Positions 1-9,503 are shown, numbered from the stretch's first letter. The stretch is 64,000 nt of DNA from Phytopseudomonas argentinensis (GCF_900113905.1 NZ_FORC01000003.1:186001-250000); one strand, 5' to 3'. Program-made: numbers and translations. Notes: generated by a model from the letters alone, not told the origin.

Positions 1-57
1 ACTCGCCTGACAGGCGAACGCAGCGAGTCCCAGGAGAAGTGAGAGGCGCCCTAGCAT
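1..57 (-). CDS. Start of an exported protein (partial, runs off the left edge)
   Basis: Only the first 19 codons lie in the window. The ATG is at 57-55 and the frame stays open to base 1. The peptide is a short basic start, a run of leucines and alanines, then A-F-A-C, so it looks like a Sec signal peptide. The cysteine could make it a lipoprotein, but the lipobox is imperfect (alanine rather than leucine at -3). No strong Shine-Dalgarno is visible. It is on the same strand as the cyclase upstream, 159 bases away (58-216 holds nothing else I recognise). Function cannot be assigned from this fragment. Confidence 0.5.
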   Translation of the reverse strand, partial: MLGRLSLLLGLAAFACQAS

Positions 58-216
58 AGGAGTCGATCTGGTTATTAAGTGTTCGGCAGGGCAAGACTAA
101 CAGCGTCTCGATGGCCCGGCGACTGCCGGCGCGGCGCTTTGCGACAACCGGCACACGCCAGCCGGACCTGCTGCACATAACCTCGAAGTGCCCCGGCGCC
201 AGGCCTGCCGTCGCCC

Positions 217-2229
217 TCAGCCCACCTCGATTCGATTGCGCCCACTGCGTTTGGCGCGGTACAGAGCCTGGTCGGCACGCTCGAATACCTGCTCGCTGCG
301 CTCGGCACTGCCGAACGAGCTGATGCCGCCCGACAAGCTAATGGTCACCCGCTCGCCCTTGAAGTGGAACGGACAGTTCTCGATCGCCGAACGCAGCGTA
401 TCGAGCAGCTTCAGCCCGCCCTCCATGGGCGTTGAGGGAATCAGCAGAACGAACTCCTCGCCGCCGAAGCGAGCGATGAAGTCGGTCTTGCGCAAGCGCT
501 TGAACAGCTCGCCGGCGATGATCTTCAGCACCTTGTCGCCGGCCAGGTGGCCGTAGTCATCGTTGATGCGCTTGAAGTGGTCGATATCCAGCACCGCCAG
601 CAACAGCTCACCGCCATAGCGCTGCAGACGCGCCAGTTCCATGTCCAGGCGTTCGGTCCAGGCCGCACGGTTGGGCAGGCCGGTCAATGGGTCGATCAGC
701 GCCTTCTGCCGCTGCTCTTCGAGGTGATCGCGAAAACCCTTGGCCTCCAGCTCCATGCTGGCCACCCGGTCGACCAATATCTGCAAGCGCTCCCCCACCT
801 GCTGTTCACGGGCATCGCGCTGCTGCTGGTACTGCGCCATGGTGCCCAGCAGACCACTGAGGCGGCTCTCCACCAGCCCCTTGAGGCTGTCGAGGTCGGT
901 GGCCTGCTGCACGCTGCTCTGCAGCCCGTCGACCTGCTGGCGCAACTCGCTATCCAGGCTACGGGCGGCCTCGGCGGAGTCGCTGTAGCCGGTCTGTACG
1001 TCCTGCAGGCTGCCCTGGAACGCGGCAAGTCGCTCGTTGAGCTGCTTGAGGTAGCCTTCGAACTCGCGCTGGCCCACATCGGCGATCGCCAGCATCAGCA
1101 CACCGAGGTCATCAAGCACCGGAACCAGCTCGTACATGTTCAGGCCAGCAGTGATGCGCTGGCGCAACGCTTCGGCCTGGCCCTGATGACGCTCTGGCAG
1201 GGGTAGCTCCTCCAACAGGCTGAGCAGGCTGCTTTCGACATGGCCGGCAATGGCGCTGTAACCGGGCTCAGGCGCCGGTGGCAGGGCATATGCCGGGTCG
1301 GCCTGGCCGAGCCCATCGGCAACGCTGGCCGGCGGCGCATCCTCCGCGGCGGGCTCCACGCCCGTAGGCACTGGCGCAACGGGCTCGGACGCTGCCTGGG
1401 TCTGGGCCTGAGGCATCAGCAATGCCGAGGGCAGCGGCAGGCTGTCCAGCAACACGCTGCCCGATACGGCACGACTGGTAGCGGCAACCGCCTCTGGCGC
1501 GGCTGCCGGGGCTGGCAGAGGCGCCGGTACGGGGGAGGCTTCGGCAGGTACCGCGGGCAGCTCGGAGGCCGTTGGTGGTTGTCGCTCCGCCTCGGGTGCC
1601 CCGGGCTCGGCTGGCAGCAGCTCGGCGCTCGCGGCGGGTGCCGCCGCGGCCTGCTCGACGCCTGCCTGCGGCGCGCCGGGCTCGGTGCTGTCCGCCGAAC
1701 TGGCACTGTCGCGACTGCCGAACAGGCGCTCGATAAAGCCGGGCCGTTCAACCTGCTCGGCCCCCAGGGCCTGCAACGCCTGTTGCTGCAGCTGGCTCAG
1801 TTCGGCCAGCAGAGCGGGCATCTCGCGGGCTTGCCGGGCACGCTGCTCGACCTGTTTGGCGTAACGTTTGAGCGGTTTGCGCACCGCACTTGGCAAATCC
1901 ATTTTCAGCAGTTGCGCCACCAGGCTGGCCAGGCCGCTGGCAACCTGCTCGACACGCTGCTGGCGGCGCTGCTCGGAATCCAGGACGGTCTTTTCCAGGC
2001 GTGGAATCAGTGCGCTGAGGCCGGCATCCATGTCGTCACGACGCAGGATCTCGCGCAGATCGTGCATGCATTGATCGACCGCCTTGTCAGCGCCCTCGGC
2101 CGCCAGGCTGCTGCGCACCAGACCCCGGCGCAGCAGGTCGATACGCATGTCCCAGCGGCGCTCGAGCTTTTCCTGCTGCTCGATATTGGCAAGGTACTTC
2201 TCGCGCCAGCGTTTGGCGTCGTCGGCCAT
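217..2229 (-). CDS. dgcH: Diguanylate cyclase with GGEEF domain (DgcH-like)
   Basis: A 670-residue cyclase expected to make c-di-GMP from two GTP. The catalytic domain is C-terminal, with the signature GGEEF at residues 589-593. An RxxD inhibitory site (R-K-T-D, 580-583) lies five residues before it, so product feedback inhibition is predicted. The first ~550 residues contain no membrane segment I can see. They comprise a charged helical region, a long Ala/Pro/Glu-rich linker (roughly 220-380) and further coiled-coil-like sequence. I start it at the ATG at 2229, which follows CAGGAG at good spacing, rather than an upstream in-frame start. It begins 2 bases after the stop of the EEP gene, so the two are probably cotranscribed. 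Length and neighbours match P. aeruginosa DgcH. The activating signal is unknown. Confidence 0.88.
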   Translation of the reverse strand: MADDAKRWREKYLANIEQQEKLERRWDMRIDLLRRGLVRSSLAAEGADKAVDQCMHDLREILRRDDMDAGLSALIPRLEKTVLDSEQRRQQRVEQVASGLASLVAQLLKMDLPSAVRKPLKRYAKQVEQRARQAREMPALLAELSQLQQQALQALGAEQVERPGFIERLFGSRDSASSADSTEPGAPQAGVEQAAAAPAASAELLPAEPGAPEAERQPPTASELPAVPAEASPVPAPLPAPAAAPEAVAATSRAVSGSVLLDSLPLPSALLMPQAQTQAASEPVAPVPTGVEPAAEDAPPASVADGLGQADPAYALPPAPEPGYSAIAGHVESSLLSLLEELPLPERHQGQAEALRQRITAGLNMYELVPVLDDLGVLMLAIADVGQREFEGYLKQLNERLAAFQGSLQDVQTGYSDSAEAARSLDSELRQQVDGLQSSVQQATDLDSLKGLVESRLSGLLGTMAQYQQQRDAREQQVGERLQILVDRVASMELEAKGFRDHLEEQRQKALIDPLTGLPNRAAWTERLDMELARLQRYGGELLLAVLDIDHFKRINDDYGHLAGDKVLKIIAGELFKRLRKTDFIARFGGEEFVLLIPSTPMEGGLKLLDTLRSAIENCPFHFKGERVTISLSGGISSFGSAERSEQVFERADQALYRAKRSGRNRIEVG

Positions 2230-2231
2230 GC

Positions 2232-3095
2232 TCAGGGCTCCTGTACACAAGGCGTCAACGGTGGCGTGAGGGCATTGGGCAAGCGGATCTCCACGGCCAC
2301 CGGCAGGTGGTCGGAGATCGGCTGCGCCAGCACCTGGAAACGCTCGAGCTCGAGGCCCGGGCTGAGCAGAATATGATCGAGGCAACGCTGCGGGCGCCAG
2401 CTCGGAAAGGTCGCCTCGACCTGCGGCGCAAGCAAGCCGAGATCGCGCAGCGGCGAATGCTCGAGCAGGTCGATGGCGTGGGTGTTCATGTCGCCCATGA
2501 GGATCTGATGGCGATAGCCGCCGATCAGCTCACGGATGTAGGCCAGTTGCCGGGTGCGGGTACGCGCACCCAGCGCCAGGTGCATCATCACCACGGCGAT
2601 GGCGTCGTCGCCCTCGCCGATGCGCAGCAGGATCGCCCCGCGGCCAGCCGGGCCGGGCAGTGGGTGATCTTCCAGCAGGGTCGGCCGCAAGCGGCTGAGC
2701 AGCCCGTTGCTGTGCTGGGCGAAACGCCCCAGGTTGCGGTTGAGCTGCTGATACCAGTAGGGAAAGGCGCCCATGCGCGCCAGGTGCTCGACCTGGTTGA
2801 CGAACCCGGAACGCACACTGCCGCCATCGGCCTCCTGCAGGGCCACGATGTCGTAGTCGCCGAGCAGGTCGCCGATGCGCTGCAGGTTGCCGGCACGCCC
2901 TTGATGGGGCAGCAGGTGCTGCCAGCCGCGGGTCAGGTAGTGGTGGTAGCGCTCGGTACTGATACCGACCTGAATGTTGAAGCTGAGCAGGCGCAAGCGC
3001 CCGTCCTGCGGCCATTCCCTGTCCGGGCTACAGTCAGGGTTGACCTGTGGATCACACAGGCCAGCCTGACGGGGCATCGAGCGGCGACGCAGCAT
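2232..3095 (-). CDS. Endonuclease/exonuclease/phosphatase (EEP) family hydrolase
   Basis: A 287-residue EEP-superfamily protein (the DNase I / exonuclease III / inositol-phosphatase fold). Family motifs appear in order: LSFNIQ near the N-terminus, QEAD (metal-binding glutamate), GDMN in the second half and SDHLPV at the C-terminus, the last carrying the catalytic Asp-His pair. There is no clear signal peptide, so a cytoplasmic location is likely. The substrate cannot be inferred, because the family covers nucleic acids, phosphoinositides and phospholipids. The gene sits between dsbA and the GGEEF cyclase on the same strand. Its stop is 2 bases before the cyclase start, and the upstream gap to dsbA is 22 bases, so an operon is plausible. 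Confidence 0.82.
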   Translation of the reverse strand: MLRRRSMPRQAGLCDPQVNPDCSPDREWPQDGRLRLLSFNIQVGISTERYHHYLTRGWQHLLPHQGRAGNLQRIGDLLGDYDIVALQEADGGSVRSGFVNQVEHLARMGAFPYWYQQLNRNLGRFAQHSNGLLSRLRPTLLEDHPLPGPAGRGAILLRIGEGDDAIAVVMMHLALGARTRTRQLAYIRELIGGYRHQILMGDMNTHAIDLLEHSPLRDLGLLAPQVEATFPSWRPQRCLDHILLSPGLELERFQVLAQPISDHLPVAVEIRLPNALTPPLTPCVQEP

Positions 3096-3117
3096 GGCAG
3101 GCGCTCCGGTAGATCGA

Positions 3118-3747
3118 TTACTTGGCGGCGCGCTCTTTGGCGATCAGGTGATCGGCGACCTGCAGGGTCTGCTCCGGGCCACCCGAGCTGGAGATGTCGA
3201 AGCGGTACTTGCCGTTGACGATCATCACCGGTACGCCGTTGATCTGGTACGCCATGGCCAGCTTCTTGGCCTTTTCCATCTGGCTCTTCACGCCAAAGGA
3301 GTTGTAGGCCTTGAGGAAGGCCTCACGGTCGATGTCCTGAGTGACCAGGAAATCGGCCATTTCTTCCGGCGTGGCCAACTTGCGGCCTTCCTTGTGGATG
3401 GCGCGGAACACGGCGTCGTGCACCTTGTGCTCGACCTTCATGCTTTCCAGGGTGATGAACATCTGCCCATGGGCGTTCCACAGGCCGCCGAACAGGGCGG
3501 GAATGCGCACGAAGTTGACGTCGGACGGCAGCTTCTCGACCCAGGGGTTGAGGGTCGGCTCGAACTGGTAGCAGTGCGGGCAGCCATACCAGAACAGCTC
3601 GACGACTTCGATCTTGCCCGGCTTGGAAATCGGTACCGGGTTGCTCAGCTCGACGTACTGCTTGCCGGCCTCGATATCGTCGGCGTGGGCGGTGACGCCG
3701 AACAGGCTGGCAGTGGCCAGAACCGCGGAAAGGATCAGATTACGCAT
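3118..3747 (-). CDS. dsbA: Periplasmic thiol:disulfide oxidoreductase DsbA
   Basis: A 209-residue exported protein that introduces disulfide bonds into periplasmic proteins. It has a Sec signal peptide (cleavage predicted after AHA, about residue 22). The active site is C-P-H-C at residues 56-59 in a thioredoxin fold, and the cis-proline loop (N-G-V-P-V) lies in the C-terminal half. The start has a clear TAGGAG Shine-Dalgarno. Upstream, a strong terminator (3841-3868) ends the cytochrome c4 transcript, so dsbA should have its own promoter in 3748-3840. The pairing with cytochrome c4 and the downstream cyclase is conserved in Pseudomonas. Confidence 0.95.
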   Translation of the reverse strand: MRNLILSAVLATASLFGVTAHADDIEAGKQYVELSNPVPISKPGKIEVVELFWYGCPHCYQFEPTLNPWVEKLPSDVNFVRIPALFGGLWNAHGQMFITLESMKVEHKVHDAVFRAIHKEGRKLATPEEMADFLVTQDIDREAFLKAYNSFGVKSQMEKAKKLAMAYQINGVPVMIVNGKYRFDISSSGGPEQTLQVADHLIAKERAAK

Positions 3748-3840
3748 GCATGACTCCTAACGATGAAGGTGCTGCGGACAGCTCTGGTTCGACTGGTCGC
3801 CACCCGGCAGGTTCCTGACATTGTAGCGGGCTCGCCAGCG

Positions 3841-3868
3841 AAAAAGGGTGGCCATCGCCACCCTTTTT
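3841..3868 (-). terminator. Rho-independent terminator between cytochrome c4 and dsbA
   Basis: A perfect 12-bp stem (3841-3852 pairing with 3857-3868) closes a 4-base loop. The stem ends in A/T runs on both sides, so it would work in either direction. It lies 31 bases downstream of the cytochrome c4 stop and is best read as that gene's terminator. Confidence 0.85.
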
Positions 3869-3899
3869 CTTCACCGGTAGGCAAATGCCGATCAGCGCC

Positions 3900-4505
3900 T
3901 CAATGCAGGCCCTGAACGTAGCTCGACAGCGCCTCGATATCCTTGTTACTGAGCTTGGCGGCGATGTCGCGCATGATCATCGCGTCGCCATCATTGCTGC
4001 GCTCGCCTTCACGGAAGGCGGTCAGCTGCTTGGCGACATACTGTGCGTGCTGGCCACCCAGGTGCGGATAGCCAGCCGTGGCGATACCGCTGCCGTCGGG
4101 CGCATGGCACCCGCTGCAGGCGGGCATCCCCTCCGCCAGCTTGCCGCCGCGAAACAACGCCTGGCCACGCTCGACCAGCGCCGCATCGGCCGTGCCCACG
4201 CCGATCTTCTGGCTGGCGAAGTAGGCCGCGACGTCAGCCATGTCCTGTTCGCTGAGCGGCTCGAGCATGCCGGTCATTTCCACCACCGGACGGGCCCCGG
4301 ACTTGATGTCCTGCATTTGCTTGAGCAAGTAACGCTCACCTTGCCCCGCCAGCTTGGGGAAGTTGGCAAGCGCGCTGTTGCCATCGACACCATGACAGGC
4401 CCCGCAAACCACTGCCTTGGCCTGCCCTGCGGCCGGATCACCCGCAGCCTGGGCGGCCCCAACCAGGCCCAGCGCCAGCAGCAGACTCACTATTGTCTTG
4501 TTCAT
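3900..4505 (-). CDS. cc4: Diheme cytochrome c4
   Basis: A 201-residue periplasmic, membrane-associated diheme electron carrier. A signal peptide ends at A-Q-A, and the mature protein carries two C-x-x-C-H haem sites (C-G-A-C-H and C-S-G-C-H), one in each of two similar halves, as expected for cytochrome c4. I chose the ATG at 4505, which follows GGATGAG, over the in-frame ATG four codons upstream. It passes electrons from the bc1 complex towards terminal oxidases. A terminator follows the gene, and the upstream 360 bases separate it from the T6SS operon, which reads in the same direction. Confidence 0.93.
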   Translation of the reverse strand: MNKTIVSLLLALGLVGAAQAAGDPAAGQAKAVVCGACHGVDGNSALANFPKLAGQGERYLLKQMQDIKSGARPVVEMTGMLEPLSEQDMADVAAYFASQKIGVGTADAALVERGQALFRGGKLAEGMPACSGCHAPDGSGIATAGYPHLGGQHAQYVAKQLTAFREGERSNDGDAMIMRDIAAKLSNKDIEALSSYVQGLH

Positions 4506-4741
4506 CAGCTCATCCAAACGGCTAAGAGAAGTGTTATGAACCGGGGCGCTCCGCCCGCCATGTCATGCACGGCAGTGCGGACATACTCAAGCCGCGCGTT
4601 TCTGCACGAACCTCGGGGCGGCATGGGTGGGACAACGCGCTGATCGGCACGCCACCACGCCCGGCACCCTAACAGCCTGGTTACCCACTCGGCACCCGCC
4701 ATGATTGCCCAGCACGGCATGCGCGATAATGACCGGCATCA

Positions 4742-4780
4742 ATCACCGGTGCAGATTACCGGTGCAGATTACCGGTGCAA
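4742..4780. repeat. Three tandem copies of a 13-bp unit
   Basis: The unit ATTACCGGTGCAG occurs three times head to tail (4742-4754, 4755-4767, 4768-4780) with one or two mismatches in the outer copies. Each copy contains the palindrome ACCGGT, so the array offers three evenly phased symmetric half-sites. It lies upstream of cytochrome c4 and just past the T6SS terminator. No known function is recognised. Confidence 0.8.
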
Positions 4781-4827
4781 AACCTCCGCCCGCCCGATGT
4801 GACGCCGAGGCCAGATACAGCAGGCAT

Positions 4828-4856
4828 AAAAAAACCGCGCCAGGCGCGGTTTTTTT
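4828..4856 (-). terminator. Terminator of the tagQ end of the T6SS operon
   Basis: A 13-bp stem (seven A/T pairs plus a six-pair GC core) with a 3-base loop, flanked by T7 in either direction. It begins 12 bases past the tagQ stop and closes the minus-strand T6SS transcript. Confidence 0.85.
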
Positions 4857-4868
4857 GCGGAGCGCGGG

Positions 4869-5747
4869 TCAGGCCTTGCAGCTGGCCGGTGCCCAGTCGC
4901 CCATATCCGGGTTGTTGCACACGTCGCTGATCAGCGTACGGCCACGGCTGGCCACCTGCTGGCTTTCCTTCTGCTTGGCCTGGGCCTTTTGCAACGATTG
5001 CTCGGTGGTGATGACTTCCTTGGTGACCTTGGCAGTCGGCTTCGGCTGCTTGGCGGCGGCCACCTTGGTGACTTCCTTGCGCTCGACACCCACGGTCTGC
5101 AGGTCTTTCTCGTAGGCTTGGGTGTAGGTGTTGACGTTCTCGCCGGTGCGGCCGTCGACCTTGGCCAGCAGCGCGTTGGTCTCGTTCAGGCCGCTGACGA
5201 TTTCGGCCAGGCGCTTGCGGCCATCGGCGTCGCTGATCTTGTTGGCCTTGCGGTCAGCGCGCAGCTGGGTGAACGCCTGCTGGTAGCAGCTCTGCGCGGC
5301 GGAGGCGTAACGGATGTTACGGTCGATGTTCTGGTTGTTGGCGTTGATGTCGGTGGCGTAAGAAGCCAGGCGCGCATTGTCATCGCTGATCTGCTGCTGA
5401 CGCTGGTTGTAGTACGCCAGGGCGCCACCGGCCAGGGCGCCACCGGCAGCACCGATGGCGGCATTGCGGCCACGCTTCTCGTCATCGACCAGCGCACCAC
5501 CGAGAGCGCCCATCAGGCCGCCGGTAACGGCGCCGATGGCGACGCTGCGGCTCATTGCTTCGTCGGAGCTGCGCAGCTGGGTGACCGGCTCGTAGCACTG
5601 CGGGAAGAATTCGGCCTTGGTGGTCGAGGCGACCTGGGAACTAGGCGAGCCGGCGCAACCGACCAGCAGCACGCTGGTGCAGGTCACGGCAGAAAGCAGC
5701 GCAGTGCGTATCGAAGAAAAAGCGGGAGCCTTGTTGAAAGTTTGCAT
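4869..5747 (-). CDS. tagQ: TagQ, outer-membrane lipoprotein of the T6SS signalling module
   Basis: A 292-residue lipoprotein. The signal peptide ends in L-V-G-C, a good lipobox at about residue 31. A glycine-zipper segment rich in G and A (about 70-115) follows, then a charged helical C-terminal half. Known role in P. aeruginosa: TagQ anchors TagR at the outer membrane in the TagQRST sensor that triggers PpkA after envelope insult. I chose the ATG at 5747 because the extra 35 residues of the longer reading frame precede the signal peptide and are not protein-like. Its Shine-Dalgarno is weak, perhaps keeping expression low. It is the last gene of the minus-strand operon, 150 bases after tagR. 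Confidence 0.85.
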   Translation of the reverse strand: MQTFNKAPAFSSIRTALLSAVTCTSVLLVGCAGSPSSQVASTTKAEFFPQCYEPVTQLRSSDEAMSRSVAIGAVTGGLMGALGGALVDDEKRGRNAAIGAAGGALAGGALAYYNQRQQQISDDNARLASYATDINANNQNIDRNIRYASAAQSCYQQAFTQLRADRKANKISDADGRKRLAEIVSGLNETNALLAKVDGRTGENVNTYTQAYEKDLQTVGVERKEVTKVAAAKQPKPTAKVTKEVITTEQSLQKAQAKQKESQQVASRGRTLISDVCNNPDMGDWAPASCKA

Positions 5748-5897
5748 CGTCGTCGATCTCGTACTTGAGTGAGCGTTTATTCCATTCAGGCGGGGCCGGG
5801 TGACACCGCCTGCGTTTTCACGGCGACAGCCGTGGAGTTGCCACATCGACACCGGCCGCTCGCCAGTGCCTGAATCCGTAACGGCTGGGCGACCCGA

Positions 5898-7598
5898 TCA
5901 GGGTGCCAGCAATTGCTTGAGAATCACATCCGCATCAGCCTTGCGGTTCTTGCGGTATTCACCCACGTGGCGCACGAACAGCGTAGCTCGGGTTACCAGG
6001 CTCTTGCCCAGTACCGGTTTGCGCGCCAGCTCTTCCTTGGTGCGCTGGAACTGCGCCTGGATAACCGCGTTGCTGTAGCGCGTGCCGTTGGCCAGGTTGT
6101 CGATGTAGATCGCCAGCGCACCGTCCAGCGCGCTCTGCCCATTGGCCATGGCCGCTTCGAACAGTTTCGCCGAGGCTTCGTCCTTCGCGCTGCGAGCCTC
6201 ATCACGGCTCTTGCGAAGATTGGTCAGGCGAATGTTGTAATTGTTGATCGTTTCGGCCACCAGGGCGGCCGACTGGATCAGGTTGCCGGCGGCATCCTCA
6301 CGCTGCTTGGCGATCAGCGAGACGCTGCGCTTGAGCTCCTCGTTGACGATCGCCAGGCGGTCGCGCAGTTGCGGATCGTCGCTGTTGGCAATCAGCCCAT
6401 CGAGCAGTTTGGTGGCGTCCTGGTCTTCGTCGATCTCATCGGTAAGCGTGCTGACTCGTCCTTCGTCCTTCCATTGCGCAAACAGTTCCTTGTATCGCGA
6501 ACGGGGCGCCGACAGCGCGCCAATCGACACGCGAAAACCGGTGGTTTCGTTGCGCTGCTCGGTGCCATCAGCGCCGAACAACGGGTACTCGCGGCGCATG
6601 CCGGTGAACAGGGTCATCTCCCCTTCCAGATAATTGCCGCCCTTGACCACGAAGCCGCCGTAGGTGCCCTGGCGGCGCCCGGCATGCACCAGCTGGAAGG
6701 ACTCCTGGACCATCTCCGCGGCATTGCCGATGACATCGAACAGGCCGACCGGGTTGGGCTTCTTCAGGCCGATGGGCAATAAGCGCGCGTTCTGCCCGGT
6801 GCCGCCGGCAACCTGGTTGAACACCGCCCAGTCGCCCAGCGGGCCGTCGCTGTCACTGCCCTCGACAGGCCGAGGAAACAGCCGTGCTTCGAGTTGCTGG
6901 CGGCTCACCGCGTGGCCGCCGCGGGCGGCGTATTCCCATTCCACTTCGGTGGGCAGGCGCACGAAGGCCTGGCCGCCGTCCTCACCCTTGCCGCTGCGCC
7001 CGCTGATCGGCAACAGGTCGCGATGGTGCTTCAGCAGCCAGGCGCTATACACCGCAGCGAAACGCTCGGCGTCGAACCGCGACAGGTTGACCTTGGGCAG
7101 CCGCCCGGCCATTCCGGCGGGCGCCTCGCAGGCCGGTGGTTCGCCTTCGCCGGCCAGGGACGGTGCCTGAGCCATCACCAGATCGTACTGGCGCTGGGTC
7201 ACCTCGTACTTGCCGATGAAGTACAGCATCGGCTTGAGCGGGGTCACGCCGTCGGCCTTGGGCAGCTCGCCACGCACCTTGGCCTGCCAGTCCTTGGACA
7301 GGTCACTGAGGGTGAACTGGCCGTTGATGTAGTCGCGCCGGTAGCCGGAAATGAACGACTGCTGGTAACCCGGCTCGCCTTCGCTGAAGGGGTAGCCGAG
7401 GGTGACCTCGTGGTCGTCCAGCGATCCCTTGGCCAGCACGTAGACATGCCGGAATACCATTTGCCCATCACAGGGCAGCGGCAGGCTGACGTCACCCTCG
7501 AGCGGCTTGGGGTTGTAGAGCGGATCGGCATCGGGCTCGGCCCAGGCAGCACCGGCCAGGCATGAGAGAACCAGGGTGGCGCTGAGCACCTTATACAT
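5898..7598 (-). CDS. tagR: TagR, periplasmic SUMF1/FGE-fold T6SS regulator
   Basis: A 566-residue protein with a Sec signal peptide (cleavage after A-W-A, residue 20). A formylglycine-generating-enzyme-like (SUMF1) domain covers roughly residues 90-370, with family landmarks such as the G-K-Y-E-V-T segment, R-L-P-T-E-V-E-W-E-Y-A and G-N-A-A-E-M. The remaining ~190 residues are predicted helical. In P. aeruginosa TagR acts in the periplasm upstream of PpkA and is needed for the defensive T6SS response. The ATG at 7598 overlaps the tagS stop by 8 bases and has AAGGA upstream. It is probably a binding module rather than an enzyme. Confidence 0.88.
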   Translation of the reverse strand: MYKVLSATLVLSCLAGAAWAEPDADPLYNPKPLEGDVSLPLPCDGQMVFRHVYVLAKGSLDDHEVTLGYPFSEGEPGYQQSFISGYRRDYINGQFTLSDLSKDWQAKVRGELPKADGVTPLKPMLYFIGKYEVTQRQYDLVMAQAPSLAGEGEPPACEAPAGMAGRLPKVNLSRFDAERFAAVYSAWLLKHHRDLLPISGRSGKGEDGGQAFVRLPTEVEWEYAARGGHAVSRQQLEARLFPRPVEGSDSDGPLGDWAVFNQVAGGTGQNARLLPIGLKKPNPVGLFDVIGNAAEMVQESFQLVHAGRRQGTYGGFVVKGGNYLEGEMTLFTGMRREYPLFGADGTEQRNETTGFRVSIGALSAPRSRYKELFAQWKDEGRVSTLTDEIDEDQDATKLLDGLIANSDDPQLRDRLAIVNEELKRSVSLIAKQREDAAGNLIQSAALVAETINNYNIRLTNLRKSRDEARSAKDEASAKLFEAAMANGQSALDGALAIYIDNLANGTRYSNAVIQAQFQRTKEELARKPVLGKSLVTRATLFVRHVGEYRKNRKADADVILKQLLAP

Positions 7599-8787
7599 GA
7601 CGCAATCCTTCCGAGGCTTCCAGATGAGCCGCCCGCCAGCCACCGGCAGCGGCAGCGAGCACGCAGCACAGCAAAGTGGCCAATGCCGCCAACAGATAAT
7701 GGGAAAACAATAGTCGACAAGCATATTCGCCGGACGCCGACTGGAACAACAGGTTCAGCCCGCTGGCGGCCAGGCCGTACAGCAGCGCCGAGAGCAACAG
7801 GCTGGCGATGCCGGTATAGAGTGCCTGCAGCACCACGAAGGCGACCAGCGCCACGGCCGGGAACCCCAGCAGGCGCAAGACCGCCAGCTCATGCCGCTTG
7901 CGCGCCACCGCGCCCAGGGTGCCGGCGGCCAGCGCGGCGAAAGCGCCAGCCAGGGACAGACAGGCCACCGACCAGAACACCCATGCCAGGTTGCGGCTCA
8001 GCGCCCGCACCTGAGCGACGGCCTCGGCCTGGGTGGCGACCGCCTGGTGCGACTGCTGGAAATACTGGCGAAGGCTTTCCACCCCCTCCAGATCACGGGC
8101 GTAGAGGCGGAAACTCGGGTAGACCCGCTCGCGCTGCACCTCGGGCCGTTCGCCCGGCCAGCCGAAGGCAGGCACCGCCAGGCCGTCGCGATAATCTTCG
8201 GCGGCCTCCAGCAGGCTCAGGGAGGCAAACAGCGCGTCCCGGGAAAAGGCCGTCACCGGCAGCACCGCCTGCACCCGCAGGCTGGCCTGGGCCACTTGCG
8301 GCTGGCCGCCCACCCGGCGGCCGAAGCCGGCCTGCAGCACGTCACCGGCCGCCACGCCGAGCTTTTCCGCCGCACTCTGGCTGAGCAATACGGCATGGAT
8401 ATCCGCTGGCGCTGGCCGGCCATCGAGCAGCGGATCGCCGTCCGCGGTCGGCAGCATTTCCACGCTGAGCATCTGCGCAGGGCCCTGCAGGTCGGCGGTC
8501 GCGGCGATCTGCCGGGTACGCGGAATCACGAAACCGACATCCTCGCGCAGGGCCAGCGCCTCGATGCTTTTCAGGCTGTAGCGGGCGCCACCCAAGGGGA
8601 TGATCTCGCGCACCGCGGGATCACGCTCCAGGCGCTCGGTCAGCGTGGTGACCAGGCCGAACTTGAGGCCGAACAGCACCAGCAACGGCGCGATGACCGC
8701 CGCCAGGGCAAGGATCGCGCACCAGGACAGCCGCGCGTCGCAGCGATAATCCTGCCAGGCCAGACGGGCGAACAGCGCCAGGCGCAT
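7591..8787 (-). CDS. tagS: TagS, FtsX-like ABC permease
   Basis: A 398-residue inner-membrane protein. One hydrophobic segment lies near the N-terminus (about 25-45), then a large periplasmic domain, then three segments in the C-terminal third (about 265-390). This is the MacB/FtsX layout. With TagT it forms an ABC complex that passes the TagQR signal to PpkA; transport of a substrate has not been required for that role. Its ATG shares one base with the tagT stop (TGATG), indicating translational coupling and fixed stoichiometry. Confidence 0.87.
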   Translation of the reverse strand: MRLALFARLAWQDYRCDARLSWCAILALAAVIAPLLVLFGLKFGLVTTLTERLERDPAVREIIPLGGARYSLKSIEALALREDVGFVIPRTRQIAATADLQGPAQMLSVEMLPTADGDPLLDGRPAPADIHAVLLSQSAAEKLGVAAGDVLQAGFGRRVGGQPQVAQASLRVQAVLPVTAFSRDALFASLSLLEAAEDYRDGLAVPAFGWPGERPEVQRERVYPSFRLYARDLEGVESLRQYFQQSHQAVATQAEAVAQVRALSRNLAWVFWSVACLSLAGAFAALAAGTLGAVARKRHELAVLRLLGFPAVALVAFVVLQALYTGIASLLLSALLYGLAASGLNLLFQSASGEYACRLLFSHYLLAALATLLCCVLAAAAGGWRAAHLEASEGLRHV

Positions 8788-9503
8788 CAACCGTGCTCCG
8801 TCAGGCGCGCGGTGACCAGACCGTCGCGCTGCTGCTCGACTTGCAACTGCATGGCGGTCAGGCCGTAACGCTCAGCCAGTGCCCGATCATGGGTGGAGAT
8901 CACCAGGCACAGATCACGGGCCGCCGCCTGCTCCACCAGCAGCTGCATCACCCGCTCGGCGTTCAACGGATCAAGGGAAGCGGTCGGCTCGTCGGCCAGC
9001 ACGATGGCCGGGCGATGGGCCAGAGCGCGAGCGATGCTCACGCGCTGGCGCTGCCCGACCGACAGGCGCCCCGGCAGGCGGTCGAGCAGATCGGCGATGC
9101 CCAATTGCTCGGCCAGTTGCTCGACCACACCCGCAACGGGCAGGCCTAGCAACTCGCGGGGCAGCTGGATGTTGCCGCGCACGCTCAGAAAGCCGAGCAG
9201 CCCGCCGGTCTGCAATACGTAGCCAAAGGCTTGGGCACGCAGCGCGGCCAGCTCGTCATGCCTGCCTTGTTGCCACAGCGCGGCAAGATCGAGGCACTGT
9301 CCGCCGTCGTCCCAGCGCTGGACGCCGCCGGGGTCGGGCGACAGCACCAGCGCCAGCAAATCGAGCAGCGTGCTCTTGCCGCTGCCACTGGCACCGATCA
9401 GGGCGATGCGGCGCCCGGCGCGCAGCTGCAGCGCCGGGATTTCCAGGCGATAGCGCTGCCCGTCGGCGCCGCGGGTCTTGCTGATCGCCTCGAGGCTGAG
9501 CAT
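8787..9503 (-). CDS. tagT: TagT, ABC-transporter ATPase
   Basis: A 238-residue LolD/MacB-type ATPase. Walker A is G-A-S-G-S-G-K-S-T, the signature loop is L-S-V-G-Q-R-Q-R and Walker B is I-V-L-A-D-E-P-T, followed by a switch histidine (S-T-H-D). It pairs with the TagS permease in the TagQRST signalling complex at the inner membrane. The start is the ATG at 9503, which overlaps the ppkA stop by one base. The longer reading frame extends into ppkA and is an artefact. Confidence 0.92.
   Translation of the reverse strand: MLSLEAISKTRGADGQRYRLEIPALQLRAGRRIALIGASGSGKSTLLDLLALVLSPDPGGVQRWDDGGQCLDLAALWQQGRHDELAALRAQAFGYVLQTGGLLGFLSVRGNIQLPRELLGLPVAGVVEQLAEQLGIADLLDRLPGRLSVGQRQRVSIARALAHRPAIVLADEPTASLDPLNAERVMQLLVEQAAARDLCLVISTHDRALAERYGLTAMQLQVEQQRDGLVTARLTEHG

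Larger units (their letters stand above)
4506..4868. other. Gene-free spacer between cytochrome c4 and the T6SS operon
   Basis: About 360 bases without a credible gene. It holds a three-copy 13-bp tandem repeat (4742-4780), the terminator of the tagQ transcript (4828-4856) and presumably the cytochrome c4 promoter nearer 4506. No attachment site, integrase remnant or tRNA is visible, so nothing here shows how the T6SS locus came to sit at this position. Confidence 0.6.

Noticed and set aside
75..308. 77-codon open frame on the minus strand across the dgcH end
   Set aside because: Out of frame with the cyclase and mostly Arg/Ala/Gly; no start signal. The only credible coding sequence beyond the cyclase stop is the partial exported protein at 1-57.
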